Positions 35,651 to 47,754 of a DNA stretch of 64,000 nt are shown one piece after another; the stretch's first letter is position 1, and each line of letters opens with the position of its first letter. This stretch comes from Imperialibacter sp040222385 (lineage in GTDB: Bacteria > Bacteroidota > Bacteroidia > Cytophagales > Cyclobacteriaceae). A model generated the notes under the pieces. It worked only from the letters and a program-made list of their open reading frames with translations, had not been told where the DNA came from and searched no databases. The stretch is from assembly GCF_040222385.1 (NCBI RefSeq), contig NZ_JAVKDF010000027.1, positions 236,477-300,476 of the forward strand, written 5' to 3'. A program made the position numbers and the translations under genes.

Positions 35651-37104
35651 ACCACGGACACAGAACTGAGATCGTTTATGAATTTTTCATCCATTCTAAT
35701 GAGCGTGGTTGGCGCATAAACTGAAATATTGGAGGAATTGAATTTCCTCGCCAATACCGAAATCTTATCTGCCTTCTGTTTTTTTGCTTCGCTGGTAGCT
35801 ACTTTCAGAATCTTGTTGAAGATAACGACGTGGTCAATGTTTTCTTTGCCCATTAGTCTCACCTGTCTTTGAACGCTATTCATTAGCTGACTGAATAAAT
35901 CATAGTCGCCCATCATACAGTACTGCAGGGCCAGCACCGATTTGATTTCAAGCTGGGCAAGCGGGTACTTCTTAAGACTTACTTCGTTGAGAAAATTGTT
36001 GATCCATTTAGCCGCCTCGTCATAGTTGCCGGCATAGTAGCAGCTCAGGGCCCGGTAAGTGACATAGGTAATATAGGCGGGTACGTTGAGAGGATTTGGC
36101 TCATATTCCGAAAACTGAAGCTGGTTCTCCTCTTCCAACGTGTCCTCTATTTTCAGACGGATGCTTCTTCGCAGCTTTGTAATGAGCAGCTGAGAAGAAA
36201 AAGTGAACGTGGGATAGTTCATCAGAAGCGTTGCCACTGCATCGTTCACTTCATCGAAAAATTCTTCTGACTTTTTATAAAGTTGATAGTGAGTATAATA
36301 CTCCAGTTTTAGGTAGTCGAACAAAAGCGATAAATGGTGGTAGATAGAATCAAGGGTATATACCGAGAAGTAGCTTTCTACTTTTTTGAGAACATCCTCA
36401 ATAGCCTCTTCATCCTGATTAAGTTCACTTTCCTTGTCGTCCACAAAAAGTCTGTGAAAAATATTTACCGCCGACTTGTACACATATAGCCTGTGCGAAT
36501 CATGAAGTGCACTCACATTGGTAAGCTCTCTGAGCAAGTAACTAAGTCCCAGCTTTGACGTCTCATCTCCGGTAAGGTAGTAGTCGCCATAATTTTTAAA
36601 ATAATCTGCCAGAATATCTTCAGCCTTGTCGGTGGCAAGCATAAAGGCGACGTGTTTGTTATAGAGCTGAGAGTAACTAAACTGCTCTGGCGAGTGCATG
36701 TGCAGGCGCTTGAGATATTTGTAAACGACCGTTAGCTCCGACGACAAATCGTAGTCTATTAGCTCTTTCTCCAGTTTCTTTAGCGTGGCAAGGGCAATGG
36801 CTCGTTTCTTGGTGAACACAACGTCGTTCACGTTAGCTACCTTTTTAAGAATATCAGTACGGGGGTTTTCCATTTGCTCCACCAGATACTCTTCAATTTT
36901 CTGGTTTAGTCGTGAGCGCAGCGTATAGTACGCATTGGGGTTGACACCCAACTCCTCCATGATCTTGTTGTCGCCAAGGCTTCGTTCTCTAATGCCCTTG
37001 AGCAACGAGGCCGATTTTTCGGCCGCACTTTCATTGAGGCTGTTATAAATAGCCTGATAGTCTTTATCGGAGAGTTGTTTGATAATGTTCTTGAGCTTTG
37101 CCAT
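35647..37104 (-). CDS. Conserved alpha-helical protein of unknown function
   Basis: A 485-residue soluble protein without signal peptide or membrane helix. Most of it is helix-rich with TPR-like pairs such as ALSCYYAGNYDEAAKWINNFL near residue 370 and SVLALQYCMMGDYDLFSQLMNS near 420. The N-terminal 60 residues contain a small charged domain (SDKDYQAIYNSLNESAAEKS) of unknown fold. I think it is a scaffold or adaptor. It is convergent with the receiver-only regulator; the two may act together but overlap of convergent genes is not evidence of it. I do not recognise the family name. Confidence 0.7.
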   Translation of the reverse strand: MAKLKNIIKQLSDKDYQAIYNSLNESAAEKSASLLKGIRERSLGDNKIMEELGVNPNAYYTLRSRLNQKIEEYLVEQMENPRTDILKKVANVNDVVFTKKRAIALATLKKLEKELIDYDLSSELTVVYKYLKRLHMHSPEQFSYSQLYNKHVAFMLATDKAEDILADYFKNYGDYYLTGDETSKLGLSYLLRELTNVSALHDSHRLYVYKSAVNIFHRLFVDDKESELNQDEEAIEDVLKKVESYFSVYTLDSIYHHLSLLFDYLKLEYYTHYQLYKKSEEFFDEVNDAVATLLMNYPTFTFSSQLLITKLRRSIRLKIEDTLEEENQLQFSEYEPNPLNVPAYITYVTYRALSCYYAGNYDEAAKWINNFLNEVSLKKYPLAQLEIKSVLALQYCMMGDYDLFSQLMNSVQRQVRLMGKENIDHVVIFNKILKVATSEAKKQKADKISVLARKFNSSNISVYAPTTLIRMDEKFINDLSSVSVV

Positions 37105-37325
37105 CTCTTACGTGTTTCTGGAAATTAAAATACCTATTTTTCAATTGTTTAGCTATAAGCTTCAATTTTATTAGCAGTGTAGTCGCTAAAAACTACTAAA
37201 TGAGGTGGATTCTTGTTCCAAAAAATGAACTGAAGTAATAGCTGGCGTAATTGTGAACACAATTAGAAAGGAAGATGGACAAAAAAAGGAAGACTTGCGC
37301 CTTCCTCTTGAGTTAAATATCGAAG

Positions 37326-37399
<74 letters not shown>

Positions 37400-37495
37400 A
37401 TTAAAACACCAAAGAAGAAATATCGAACCGCAACGAGCAGGCTCACACTGAAGTCTTGAATTGGGGACTGCAAAAATAGGAAAGAAATTGTATTC

Positions 37496-37969
37496 TCAAA
37501 AAGGTCGGCGGGCTTGCACTATCCTTTTCCAATAATAGTCGGATTTTAGGTTCGTTTCCATCACGCCAAGTTTTGTTGAGGCATGAATAAAGCGGATGTC
37601 GGTTTTGCCCCTGACGTCAGTCACCATACCAACGTGAGTGATTTTTCTTTTCCTTTTGCCCATGGCGAAGAAAATGAGATCTCCTTCTTCCAGGTCATTC
37701 AGCGAAACTTTTCGGCCCATTTTGCTCTGCGCATTGGATGTTCTGGGCACCTGAATGTTTGCTGACTCGAACGAACGGAGAATTAGCCCTGAGCAGTCGA
37801 TGCCGCTCCGGGTGGTGCCGCCGTATTTATAGGGGGTTCCAGTGTATGACCTGGCAGATTGAATAATGACATCTACCTTTTTTGCTCTGGATTTTTTGGA
37901 GCCAGCACAGCCCGTGAGAATAAGAAAGGAAAAAATGAAAAGAACAAAAGAGGGCCTTAACTTGGACAT
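37496..37969 (-). CDS. NlpC/P60 (C40) family cell-wall hydrolase lipoprotein
   Basis: A 157-residue lipoprotein: a signal peptide ends in the lipobox LTGC with Cys21. The C40 peptidase domain has its nucleophile Cys59 in GIDCSGL, preceded by YKYGGTTRSG, and a histidine in THVGMVTDV; a second histidine is in FIHASTKLGV. Such proteins cleave peptidoglycan stem peptides and are periplasmic. It stands alone on the minus strand, with tRNA-Ala downstream. Confidence 0.92.
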   Translation of the reverse strand: MSKLRPSFVLFIFSFLILTGCAGSKKSRAKKVDVIIQSARSYTGTPYKYGGTTRSGIDCSGLILRSFESANIQVPRTSNAQSKMGRKVSLNDLEEGDLIFFAMGKRKRKITHVGMVTDVRGKTDIRFIHASTKLGVMETNLKSDYYWKRIVQARRPF

Positions 37970-38042
37970 ATTTATCTGACGAATTTTCAGAACCGTTGAA
38001 TTACTTTAAAATTACACAAACATTTGAAAAGAGGCTCAAATA

Positions 38043-39944
38043 ATGTGCGGGATAACAGGAATTAAGGCATTTAATGAGGTCGGGCGGATCAATATGATTC
38101 ACCTGGCCGCCGCAACTGAATCGCTCGCCAAAAGAGGGCCAGATAATCAGGGGCTCTTTTACGACCATTTTGTTGGGCTGGGGCACCGTCGTTTGAGTAT
38201 TATCGACGTCTCTGAAAGCGCTCACCAGCCGATGTCGGATGCCTCCGGCCGATATCAAATCGTATTTAACGGGGAAATATTTAACTACAAGCAGCTAAGG
38301 AAAGGCCTGCAGGAAAAAGGAGTGTCGTTCCAAACCGAAAGTGACACCGAAGTGCTTCTTCAGCTGTATATATTATTTGGCAAAAAGGCACTGAACCACC
38401 TGAACGGTTTTTTTTCTTTCGCCATATTTGATGTAGTTGACGGCTCTCTATTTATCGCCAGAGACAGGTTGGGCATCAAGCCGCTTTATTACTACCACGA
38501 CGAGGACAAGCTGATTTTTGCCTCAGAAATGAAGGCCATTATGCGCTATGGTATTCAGAAAGAGCTATCATTCGAATCGTTGCTTACGTATCTTCAGCTC
38601 AATTATATTCCAGCTCCGTTGACTATCCTCAAAGGCGTCCATAAGTTACCCCCTGGGCATTTCATCGAGTGTAAAAAGAATGAGGTGACGGTTGAGCAGT
38701 GGTACAAGGTTCCATTCGAGGCAAGTAGAACTGTTGGGCGTCATAGCTATTCCGACAAGCAAAGGGAGCTGAGGGAGCTTCTCACCGGTGCCGTAAAACA
38801 GAGGCTGGTGGCGGACGTTCCTCTTGGCACATTTCTTAGCGGAGGTACCGACTCTTCTGTCATTGCAGGCATTGCCTCGAAACTGCATCCTGGCATTCAT
38901 TCCTTCTCCATTGGATACAAGGACGACCCTTTTTTTGATGAAACGGAGTACGCTGAGTTGGTGGCCAGGCATTTCAACACTCAGCACCATGTTTTCAAGC
39001 TGTCAAACGATGACCTGCTTAATCATTTGGATGGCATGATCAGTTATATCGACGAGCCATTTGCAGACTCGTCGGCATTGCCGGTGTACATACTTAGTGA
39101 AGAGACCAGAAAGCACGTAACAGTGGCGCTTTCCGGCGATGGAGCTGATGAGCTCTTTGGGGGCTACAACAAGCACCTGGCCTGGCAAAAAAGCGTTAAC
39201 TCGAGTTTTTCGAATGTCATGGCAAAGCGCCTACTCCCACTGTGGAAAAGTCTCCCTGCGTCAAGGTCGTCGGTTTTAGGAAACAAGGTAAGGCAGCTGA
39301 GTAAATACGGGGAAGGGCTTAAGCTATCTGCCGAAGACAGGTATTGGCGGTGGGCCAGCTATATGGCAGAAAGTCAGGCGCTGGGCTACCTGAGCCAGTC
39401 AGCAAAGGAAGAACTTGTTATGGATACTTACCTTGGACATAAGGGAGATTGGTTGCTTCCGCTGCACAAATCCTCTTCGCTAAACAGCTTTCTTTTGGCA
39501 GATACCCAGCTAGTATTGCCTGACGACATGCTGACGAAGGTTGACCGGATGTCGATGGCGAATGCGCTGGAAGTAAGAGTGCCATTTTTGGATCACAGAG
39601 TGGTGGACTTTGCTTTTGGGCTACCCGAAAGTTTTAAGATTCACAACGGCACAAGGAAAAGGATTTTGCAGGATGCATTTAAAGATTTTCTTCCTCAGAA
39701 GCTTTACAATCGTCCCAAAAAAGGCTTTGAAGTGCCCCTGCTAAAATGGATGCAAAACGAGATGAAAAGCACGCTGGACAGCATTGTTTTTAATGAAGAT
39801 AAGTTAAACGAGCAGGGAATTTTCTGCCCTCAGCAGCTAGTTTTGCTTAGGCAACAACTGCACAGCAACAACCCGGGAGATGCGCATGCTACCACGTGGG
39901 CCTTATATGTTTTTCAGAAATGGTGGGAGAATTACTTCAAATAA
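38043..39944 (+). CDS. asnB: Asparagine synthetase (glutamine-hydrolysing)
   Basis: A 633-residue class B asparagine synthetase. The amidotransferase half starts MCGITG with Cys2 as nucleophile, followed by LAKRGPDNQG, GHRRLSIID and the oxyanion-hole NGEIFNY. The synthase half carries the ATP loop SGGTDSS (266-272) and the SGDGADELFGGY motif. It converts aspartate and glutamine to asparagine and glutamate. Many proteins of this family in Bacteroidota instead amidate surface polysaccharide precursors, so an EPS role is the alternative. It converges with a nucleotidyltransferase-like gene only seven bases away. Confidence 0.9.
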   Translation: MCGITGIKAFNEVGRINMIHLAAATESLAKRGPDNQGLFYDHFVGLGHRRLSIIDVSESAHQPMSDASGRYQIVFNGEIFNYKQLRKGLQEKGVSFQTESDTEVLLQLYILFGKKALNHLNGFFSFAIFDVVDGSLFIARDRLGIKPLYYYHDEDKLIFASEMKAIMRYGIQKELSFESLLTYLQLNYIPAPLTILKGVHKLPPGHFIECKKNEVTVEQWYKVPFEASRTVGRHSYSDKQRELRELLTGAVKQRLVADVPLGTFLSGGTDSSVIAGIASKLHPGIHSFSIGYKDDPFFDETEYAELVARHFNTQHHVFKLSNDDLLNHLDGMISYIDEPFADSSALPVYILSEETRKHVTVALSGDGADELFGGYNKHLAWQKSVNSSFSNVMAKRLLPLWKSLPASRSSVLGNKVRQLSKYGEGLKLSAEDRYWRWASYMAESQALGYLSQSAKEELVMDTYLGHKGDWLLPLHKSSSLNSFLLADTQLVLPDDMLTKVDRMSMANALEVRVPFLDHRVVDFAFGLPESFKIHNGTRKRILQDAFKDFLPQKLYNRPKKGFEVPLLKWMQNEMKSTLDSIVFNEDKLNEQGIFCPQQLVLLRQQLHSNNPGDAHATTWALYVFQKWWENYFK

Positions 39945-39951
39945 GAGTCAA

Positions 39952-40839
39952 TCAAGCATCAGTGCCTGACTGCCAGAAAGCGGGGTCTTTGCCCACTTTG
40001 CGAATGGCTTCCAAAAAGAACTTTGCATCCTCAACATTCCACGATTGCGGTGAGTCGCCCCAAAGAGACCTGAAGCCGTCAATGGTGATATAATTCCTCC
40101 AGGCATTTTTCTTCCAGAAGTCTAGCAAGTTGGCGATGGAAGAAATATAGTCTTTGGTGAACATGCCAGTAGGGGCATTGCAGATAAAGCTTTCGAGGAA
40201 ATAGGATGGAGTTCTGTTCTCGTCCATATGGCCCATCTGCACCAGCCGGTCTCTGATGTTTTTGAAAACCCTTACGGTAGCAAGAAACTGGCCCTGTGAG
40301 CCGCTTTCCTTCACTGCCTCGTAAGCATTGTGCTGCTTTGGAAAATTAATGATGAGCTCTTTCCCTTTTTTCGTGTAAAACGCCACACCCAGTTTTTCTA
40401 CTTCATCTCTTCCGTGCTTGATAAACAGCTTGTATTTGAAGCATACCAGCACATTGACGGGGAGGCGATTAGGAGAGCCAATGATATGAATGGCGTTGTC
40501 TCCATCCTGCACCGACCCTTCGCCAAAAGCATTTTGCATGCTTTCAAGGATGTTTTCTCTGAAGCTTTTGTAGCTAAGGCCTTTTCCTGCAAAAGGGTCT
40601 TCGTTGCTTTTGCTGGAGCCTGTTATTGAGGTCAGCTCAATCGCTACGTCAACCGGGGTATTGTATTGAGTATTGGTGCCATTGAGGTGAGAGCCATGGA
40701 GGTAGTAGGCTACTCTAACAGATTTTGGGAATCTTTTATAGCCAGCCAGGGCGTTCTTAACTACTGCAATTGTTTCATCAAGTTTTTCTGCCTTTATGCG
40801 GCTGGACCATTTTTCTAAAAGATCCTTTTGAGACGCCAT
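39952..40839 (-). CDS. CD-NTase-like nucleotidyltransferase-fold protein with degenerate active site
   Basis: A 295-residue protein whose arrangement matches the stand-alone Pol-beta/CD-NTase-like nucleotidyltransferase family: LHGSHLNGTN (residues 48-56) supplies the GS motif, CFKYKLF follows, then IINFPKQHNAYE, and the helical half includes TPSYFLESFICNAPTGMF. In typical members the GS is followed by DxD and a third Asp near residue 129. Here the first Asp position is Pro62 (PVDV), the second is Asp64, and the third is Asn129 (PVNVLVCF). Two of three metal-binding acids are missing, which suggests a non-catalytic protein. No CBASS effector, Cap2/Cap3-type or TM-effector gene is adjacent. 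Confidence 0.75.
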   Translation of the reverse strand: MASQKDLLEKWSSRIKAEKLDETIAVVKNALAGYKRFPKSVRVAYYLHGSHLNGTNTQYNTPVDVAIELTSITGSSKSNEDPFAGKGLSYKSFRENILESMQNAFGEGSVQDGDNAIHIIGSPNRLPVNVLVCFKYKLFIKHGRDEVEKLGVAFYTKKGKELIINFPKQHNAYEAVKESGSQGQFLATVRVFKNIRDRLVQMGHMDENRTPSYFLESFICNAPTGMFTKDYISSIANLLDFWKKNAWRNYITIDGFRSLWGDSPQSWNVEDAKFFLEAIRKVGKDPAFWQSGTDA

Positions 40840-40991
40840 AATCTTTACTGAGATTAGTATTTCAACAATATGTTACCCTTCAATGAAGGCACTATAAAAA
40901 ATATGCTTGACATTAACAGGCTAACAAGATTACACAATTTTTAGCTTTTTTCGGCAACTGCTCCTTGTTTTCAATTGACCTGCCAAATGAA

Positions 40992-41016
40992 AAAAGGGAG
41001 CGATTAACTCCCTTTT
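40992..41016 (-). terminator. Rho-independent terminator of gcvP
   Basis: A nine-base perfect stem (AAAAGGGAG/CTCCCTTTT) with a seven-base loop starts eight bases past the gcvP stop on the minus strand and is followed there by more Ts. Confidence 0.85.
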
Positions 41017-41023
41017 CCGTTCC

Positions 41024-43924
<2,901 letters not shown>

Positions 43925-43973
43925 TAAGTTACCCCCTGAAAATGTGTAGTGATATGAACCTTATTTCTGACTG

Positions 43974-43981
43974 CAAAGGTA
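43974..43981 (-). promoter_or_regulatory. Putative -7 promoter box of gcvP
   Basis: On the minus strand this reads TACCTTTG, matching TAnnTTTG, the Bacteroidota -7 consensus, 50 bases before the gcvP start. I see no convincing -33 element at the right spacing. Confidence 0.4.
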
Positions 43982-44088
43982 TAATTTAATGTGAAGATAT
44001 TTTGTTCCGGTTTTCAAATAAAATGTGGAATTGGTGTGGGAGGTTTACACGAAAAGAATAAAATTGCCCCGGTTAACCCAAAGCAATC

Positions 44089-45576
44089 ATGATTCAGAAA
44101 TTTTCATTACTTGTGCTCGCCGTGGTTATTAGCTGTGCAGCGTTTGCTCAGGATAAAAAGGCGATAAAAACCTCGAAGACCATCACCAAGGAAGACCTTT
44201 ATGCCCGTCTCGAAGTCTTAACTTCCGACAGCCTGGAGGGTAGGGAAACTGCCACAGAAGGTCAGCGAAAAGCAGCAGCTTTTATTGCAGGCCAGTTCAA
44301 GCAGTACGGACTACAGCCAATTGTGCCTGAAGCGGATTCAAAATCTTACTTTCAGCGTTTCCCTCTGCAAAAATCTCAATGGACCGATGTTTACGTAAGG
44401 GCAGGTGGCACCAAACTGGAGAACGGAACCGATATGTTATATTTTGGGGCTGCCAGTACTGCTGAAGAAGTAACCGCTGAAGTCGTTTTTATCGGAGATT
44501 TGGCACAGGCGGCTGGCGTCATCCAGAGTGGGGCTTTTAAGAATAAAATTGTTGCTGTGCGAGCAGAGGACGGCAGGTCATGGCGAGCCATAAGCATGCA
44601 GTTTGCAGACGCTGACATTAAAGGCTTTGTTGTTTTTGGTGGCGAGTCGGATACTCAGTTCAAGGCCGCCGTTGATCGGTACAAAAATTACATTACTGCC
44701 TCACGACTAGGCCTCAGTAGCGAAGGTCGTAGCAGTAGTGAAGGCCCTTTTGTTTTTATTGTTTCCCCCGATGCGGCAAAGGCTGTCTTTGGCTCGCCTG
44801 TTGACGAACTCATGAAGAGTGCCGCTGGCCCAGAGGCTCCAAAGGCCAGCATTAGCTTCAAGGCAGAAAGAACTACTGAAGAGGTAATGACAGAAAACGT
44901 ACTCGGATTTCTTGAGGGAACGGATAAGAAGGCGGAGGTGCTGGTGGTAACGGCCCACTACGACCACCTTGGAAAAAGAGATGGTGTTATCTACCATGGC
45001 GCTGACGATGACGGATCGGGCACGAGTGCCGTGTTGGAAATTGCGCAAGCATTTAGCGAGGCAAAAAAGAAAGGAAATGGCCCCCGGAGAAGCATTTTAT
45101 TTATGACAGTGACAGGTGAGGAGAAAGGCCTTCTAGGGTCGGAATACTATACTGATCATCCGGCGCTGCCGCTCAGCCAAACCGTTGTCAATTTGAACAT
45201 CGACATGATAGGCAGGGTAGATGATGCTCATTTAGACAATGAGAATTATATCTATGTGATCGGTTCGGACAAGTTGTCGCAAGACCTGCATCTGCTTTCC
45301 GAAAAGGCCAATAAAGATTACACCAACCTTGCGCTGGACTATACCTATAATGATGAGAACGATCCGAACAGGTTCTATTATCGCTCCGACCACTACAACT
45401 TCGCCAAGAACAACGTGCCGATCATTTTCTATTTTAATGGTGTGCACGCTGATTACCACCGTCCCACAGACACGATCGAGAAAATAGCGTTCGACAAGAT
45501 GACCGCTATCACAAAGCTGGTTTTCTTTACAGCCTGGGAAGTGGCGAACAGGGAGGAGCGGATTAGGTTGGATTGA
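44089..45576 (+). CDS. Secreted M28-family peptidase
   Basis: A 495-residue exported aminopeptidase-like protein. The signal peptide runs to AAFAQ near residue 21. A PA-domain-like insertion lies between the N-terminal region and the catalytic core. Zinc ligands of the M28 fold are seen: VTAHYDHLG near 288-296, HGADDDGSGTSAVLE, TGEEKGLLGSEYY (Glu-Glu base pair), NLNIDMIGR, and a C-terminal GVHADYHRPTDT. It probably releases N-terminal residues in the periplasm or outside. It converges with the hypothetical gene and overlaps it by 14 bases. Confidence 0.93.
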   Translation: MIQKFSLLVLAVVISCAAFAQDKKAIKTSKTITKEDLYARLEVLTSDSLEGRETATEGQRKAAAFIAGQFKQYGLQPIVPEADSKSYFQRFPLQKSQWTDVYVRAGGTKLENGTDMLYFGAASTAEEVTAEVVFIGDLAQAAGVIQSGAFKNKIVAVRAEDGRSWRAISMQFADADIKGFVVFGGESDTQFKAAVDRYKNYITASRLGLSSEGRSSSEGPFVFIVSPDAAKAVFGSPVDELMKSAAGPEAPKASISFKAERTTEEVMTENVLGFLEGTDKKAEVLVVTAHYDHLGKRDGVIYHGADDDGSGTSAVLEIAQAFSEAKKKGNGPRRSILFMTVTGEEKGLLGSEYYTDHPALPLSQTVVNLNIDMIGRVDDAHLDNENYIYVIGSDKLSQDLHLLSEKANKDYTNLALDYTYNDENDPNRFYYRSDHYNFAKNNVPIIFYFNGVHADYHRPTDTIEKIAFDKMTAITKLVFFTAWEVANREERIRLD

Positions 45577-45967
45577 GTCCAAGCATTTTCATGATGAAGA
45601 AGAGTAAAATGCCCCCTAAAATGGTGGCAAGCACTGGGTAAAAGATGTTTTGCAGTAATGGTTGGCTGAGATTCGTTTTGACTTTGGTGGACGTCTTGTT
45701 TTTTGTGGCTGCTACAAGAGCCTTACCGTCGGCTGTTAAGTAAATAAACTCAGGCATTCTTCCAGAGAACAAAATATCTCCGTTTTGCTCTTTGAAATCT
45801 ATGCCAGCATCTTTAATTAATCCATTGGCTTTGAGATCATCCATTATTCTACTGAATTCAGAAAAATCGAGTTTAATTTCCTTAGCGAAAGCTACCAACT
45901 GTCCGGACGGCACAACACCATCATTTTCATTGATATACTGTAATATTTTATAGATAGGGGTACCCAT
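45563..45967 (-). CDS. Hypothetical winged-helix-like protein with C-terminal membrane helix
   Basis: A 134-residue protein if the start at 45967 (MGTPIYKILQY) is right; the ATG at 46018 would add a cysteine-rich leader. The N-terminal 85 residues look like a winged-helix fold (VVPSGQLVAFAKEIKLDFSE, then IMDDLKANGLIKD and YLTADGKALV). The last 30 residues are a membrane helix (VLATILGGILLFFIMKML). This layout suggests a membrane-anchored small regulator or adaptor. It overlaps the M28 gene by 14 bases, tail to tail. The family is not recognised. Confidence 0.6.
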   Translation of the reverse strand: MGTPIYKILQYINENDGVVPSGQLVAFAKEIKLDFSEFSRIMDDLKANGLIKDAGIDFKEQNGDILFSGRMPEFIYLTADGKALVAATKNKTSTKVKTNLSQPLLQNIFYPVLATILGGILLFFIMKMLGLNPT

Positions 45968-46153
45968 GCAAATTTTTAAAAAGCTGAAATTGAATGCACA
46001 CTGACTAAATATAGTCAACTAATTACTCTTTTCCATAGTCTGTTGACCTACTCGTTAGCTATAACTTTAAGTTTGTGCATATTGGTGTTTTCTCGATTAA
46101 ACGGCCCCCTTCGCCACACCCGTTACTTAGGATCACTTAGTGCACCAAAAAAG

Positions 46154-46189
46154 AAAAAGGCCCTTGAACTTCAGTTCAAGGGCCTTTTT
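46154..46189 (-). terminator. Strong terminator-type hairpin in a 400-base intergenic region
   Basis: A 17-base perfect inverted repeat (AAAAAGGCCCTTGAACT and its complement) around a two-base centre, with A and T tracts on both sides, so it can end transcripts in either direction. The surrounding stretch 45968-46370 has no other gene I can support. It lies about 180 bases past the DEAD-box stop, so that message would have a long 3' end, or the hairpin ends a small unannotated RNA. Confidence 0.8.
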
Positions 46190-46370
46190 AGTGTGGTCTA
46201 GAAACAACTTGAGGGATCGGCAAAGCCACATCCCCCAAGATCTTTTCAACCAGCTATGGAAAGAAAGACTTATCCATCTTTCTGTATCAAATGTATGCTT
46301 TTCACCTCAAACAAAATTTTCGATTAGATGAACCACCCAAATTCTTCGATGAATTCTGTAGATTCACAGA

Positions 46371-47675
46371 TCAACGTTTTTTCCTTTTGTTCTTTTTGGG
46401 TGTTGGCTTCTTAAATTGACCTTTCGGATGCTTCTTGTCATGAAAGGCACCTTTGAAATCCGGGTCATCTTTTCTTTTCTGATGATCCACTTCCCTGGCC
46501 ATGTCTTGCTGCTCTTCGAAAGGGGTTTCTTCAATGATCAAATCTTTCGGCAAGCGGTGTACGGGAATTTGTTTTCGGATAAGCTCTTCTATTTTTCGAA
46601 GGTGATATTCTTCAGCAGGGTTAACAAAAGTCCAGGCTGAGCCTGCCTTGTAAATTCGCCCTGTTCGTCCTATCCTGTGCACATAATCTTCGTACAGCAC
46701 AGGCACATCAAAATTGATAACATGGCTCACCATGCTCACGTCGAGGCCTCGTGAGCTCACATCCGTAGCTACCAGGATTTTGCTGTCGCCAGCTTTAAAG
46801 GCCTCAAAAGAGTTGATTCTGGCATTCTGGTCTTTGTTGCCATGAATCACCTTTACAGATGGATTGATTTTTCGGTGTATAAATTTATAAAGGTTGTTGG
46901 CAGTGTCTTTTGTTTTGGTGAATATGATGACTTTGTCGATGGCTTCTGTTTGATGCAGAAACCAGTTGAGCATGTGAATCTTCGTCTTGAAGTTAGGTAT
47001 GAGATACACCCGCTGTTCAATTGTTTCGAGCGTACTCGACTGAGGGGCTACTTCAACTGTTTGAGGAAACTCCAGAAACTCCTCTGAGAGCTTCACTACT
47101 TTTTCGGGCATGGTGGCAGAAAACAACATGTTTTGCCTCTTGACGGGAATCACCTCCAGTATCTTCCTTATCTGCGGCATAAAGCCCATGTCCATCATTC
47201 GGTCAGCTTCATCCAGCACGAGTGTTTTAATTTGGCGTGGATGAATTGCCTCTGCGTGATAAAGCTCGGTGAACCGACCGGGGGTGGCCACGATCAAGTC
47301 CACACCTTTTTTCAACTCTTCGATCTGAAGCTTTGGCCCTTTTCCCCCATAGAGGCCCACTACCCGAAGGTCGGTGTAGGTAGCCAGCTTTCGGGCATTC
47401 TCCTCGATTTGCATTACAAGCTCCCGGGTGGGTGCCAGAATGAGTGCTCTCGGGTCGTTGCCTTGCGCATACTTGATTTTCAATAGAATGGGAATCAGGT
47501 AGGCCGCTGTTTTGCCCGTGCCCGTCTGCGCTATTCCGAAGAGGTCGTGGCCTGCGTTCGCCACAGGAATGGCCTTGGCCTGAATAGGAGTGGGCGATTT
47601 ATAACCCAAATCGGCGATAGCGTTCAGGAGCTGCTTATTCAGCTTGAACGATTCGAAGCCAGCCGACTCCTCCAT
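46371..47675 (-). CDS. DEAD-box RNA helicase (RhlE-like)
   Basis: A 434-residue ATP-dependent RNA helicase. Motifs in order are the Q motif YKSPTPIQ, motif I AQTGTGKT, Ia PTRELV, II VLDEADRMMDMGF, III SATMP, then ARGLD-type SSRGLDV and VI HRIGRTGR. The C-terminal tail is very basic (KGQFKKPTPKKNKRKKR), suited to RNA binding. I choose the ATG at 47675 (MEESAGFESF), which places the Q motif near its usual distance; the ATG at 47696 is possible. It is divergent from pyrC. Likely roles are ribosome assembly and RNA decay, but the particular target is unknown. Confidence 0.9.
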   Translation of the reverse strand: MEESAGFESFKLNKQLLNAIADLGYKSPTPIQAKAIPVANAGHDLFGIAQTGTGKTAAYLIPILLKIKYAQGNDPRALILAPTRELVMQIEENARKLATYTDLRVVGLYGGKGPKLQIEELKKGVDLIVATPGRFTELYHAEAIHPRQIKTLVLDEADRMMDMGFMPQIRKILEVIPVKRQNMLFSATMPEKVVKLSEEFLEFPQTVEVAPQSSTLETIEQRVYLIPNFKTKIHMLNWFLHQTEAIDKVIIFTKTKDTANNLYKFIHRKINPSVKVIHGNKDQNARINSFEAFKAGDSKILVATDVSSRGLDVSMVSHVINFDVPVLYEDYVHRIGRTGRIYKAGSAWTFVNPAEEYHLRKIEELIRKQIPVHRLPKDLIIEETPFEEQQDMAREVDHQKRKDDPDFKGAFHDKKHPKGQFKKPTPKKNKRKKR

Positions 47676-47726
47676 AAAATTTTTGTTATCTATCATGCCA
47701 GAGCCCCCTGTTTGGGTATATAAATG

Positions 47727-47734
47727 TAAATTTG
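47727..47734 (+). promoter_or_regulatory. Putative -7 promoter box of pyrC
   Basis: TAAATTTG matches TAnnTTTG and stands 20 bases before the pyrC start codon. A TTTG 12 bases upstream is too close for a standard -33 box. Confidence 0.35.
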
Positions 47735-47754
47735 CACATCAAATAGTCCATCCT

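Noticed and set aside
39889..39912. Additional parS-like core near ACCACGTGGG in asnB
   Set aside because: Only the central hexamer matches; the flanking bases do not fit the 16-bp parS palindrome.
39952..40839. A CBASS anti-phage operon around the nucleotidyltransferase-like gene
   Set aside because: No effector, ubiquitin-like, HORMA or TRIP13-type gene is adjacent, and catalytic acids are missing.
43925..44088. Glycine riboswitch upstream of gcvP
   Set aside because: The 164-base interval is shared with a divergent gene and shows no tandem aptamer-like conserved core; only a -7-like box is visible.
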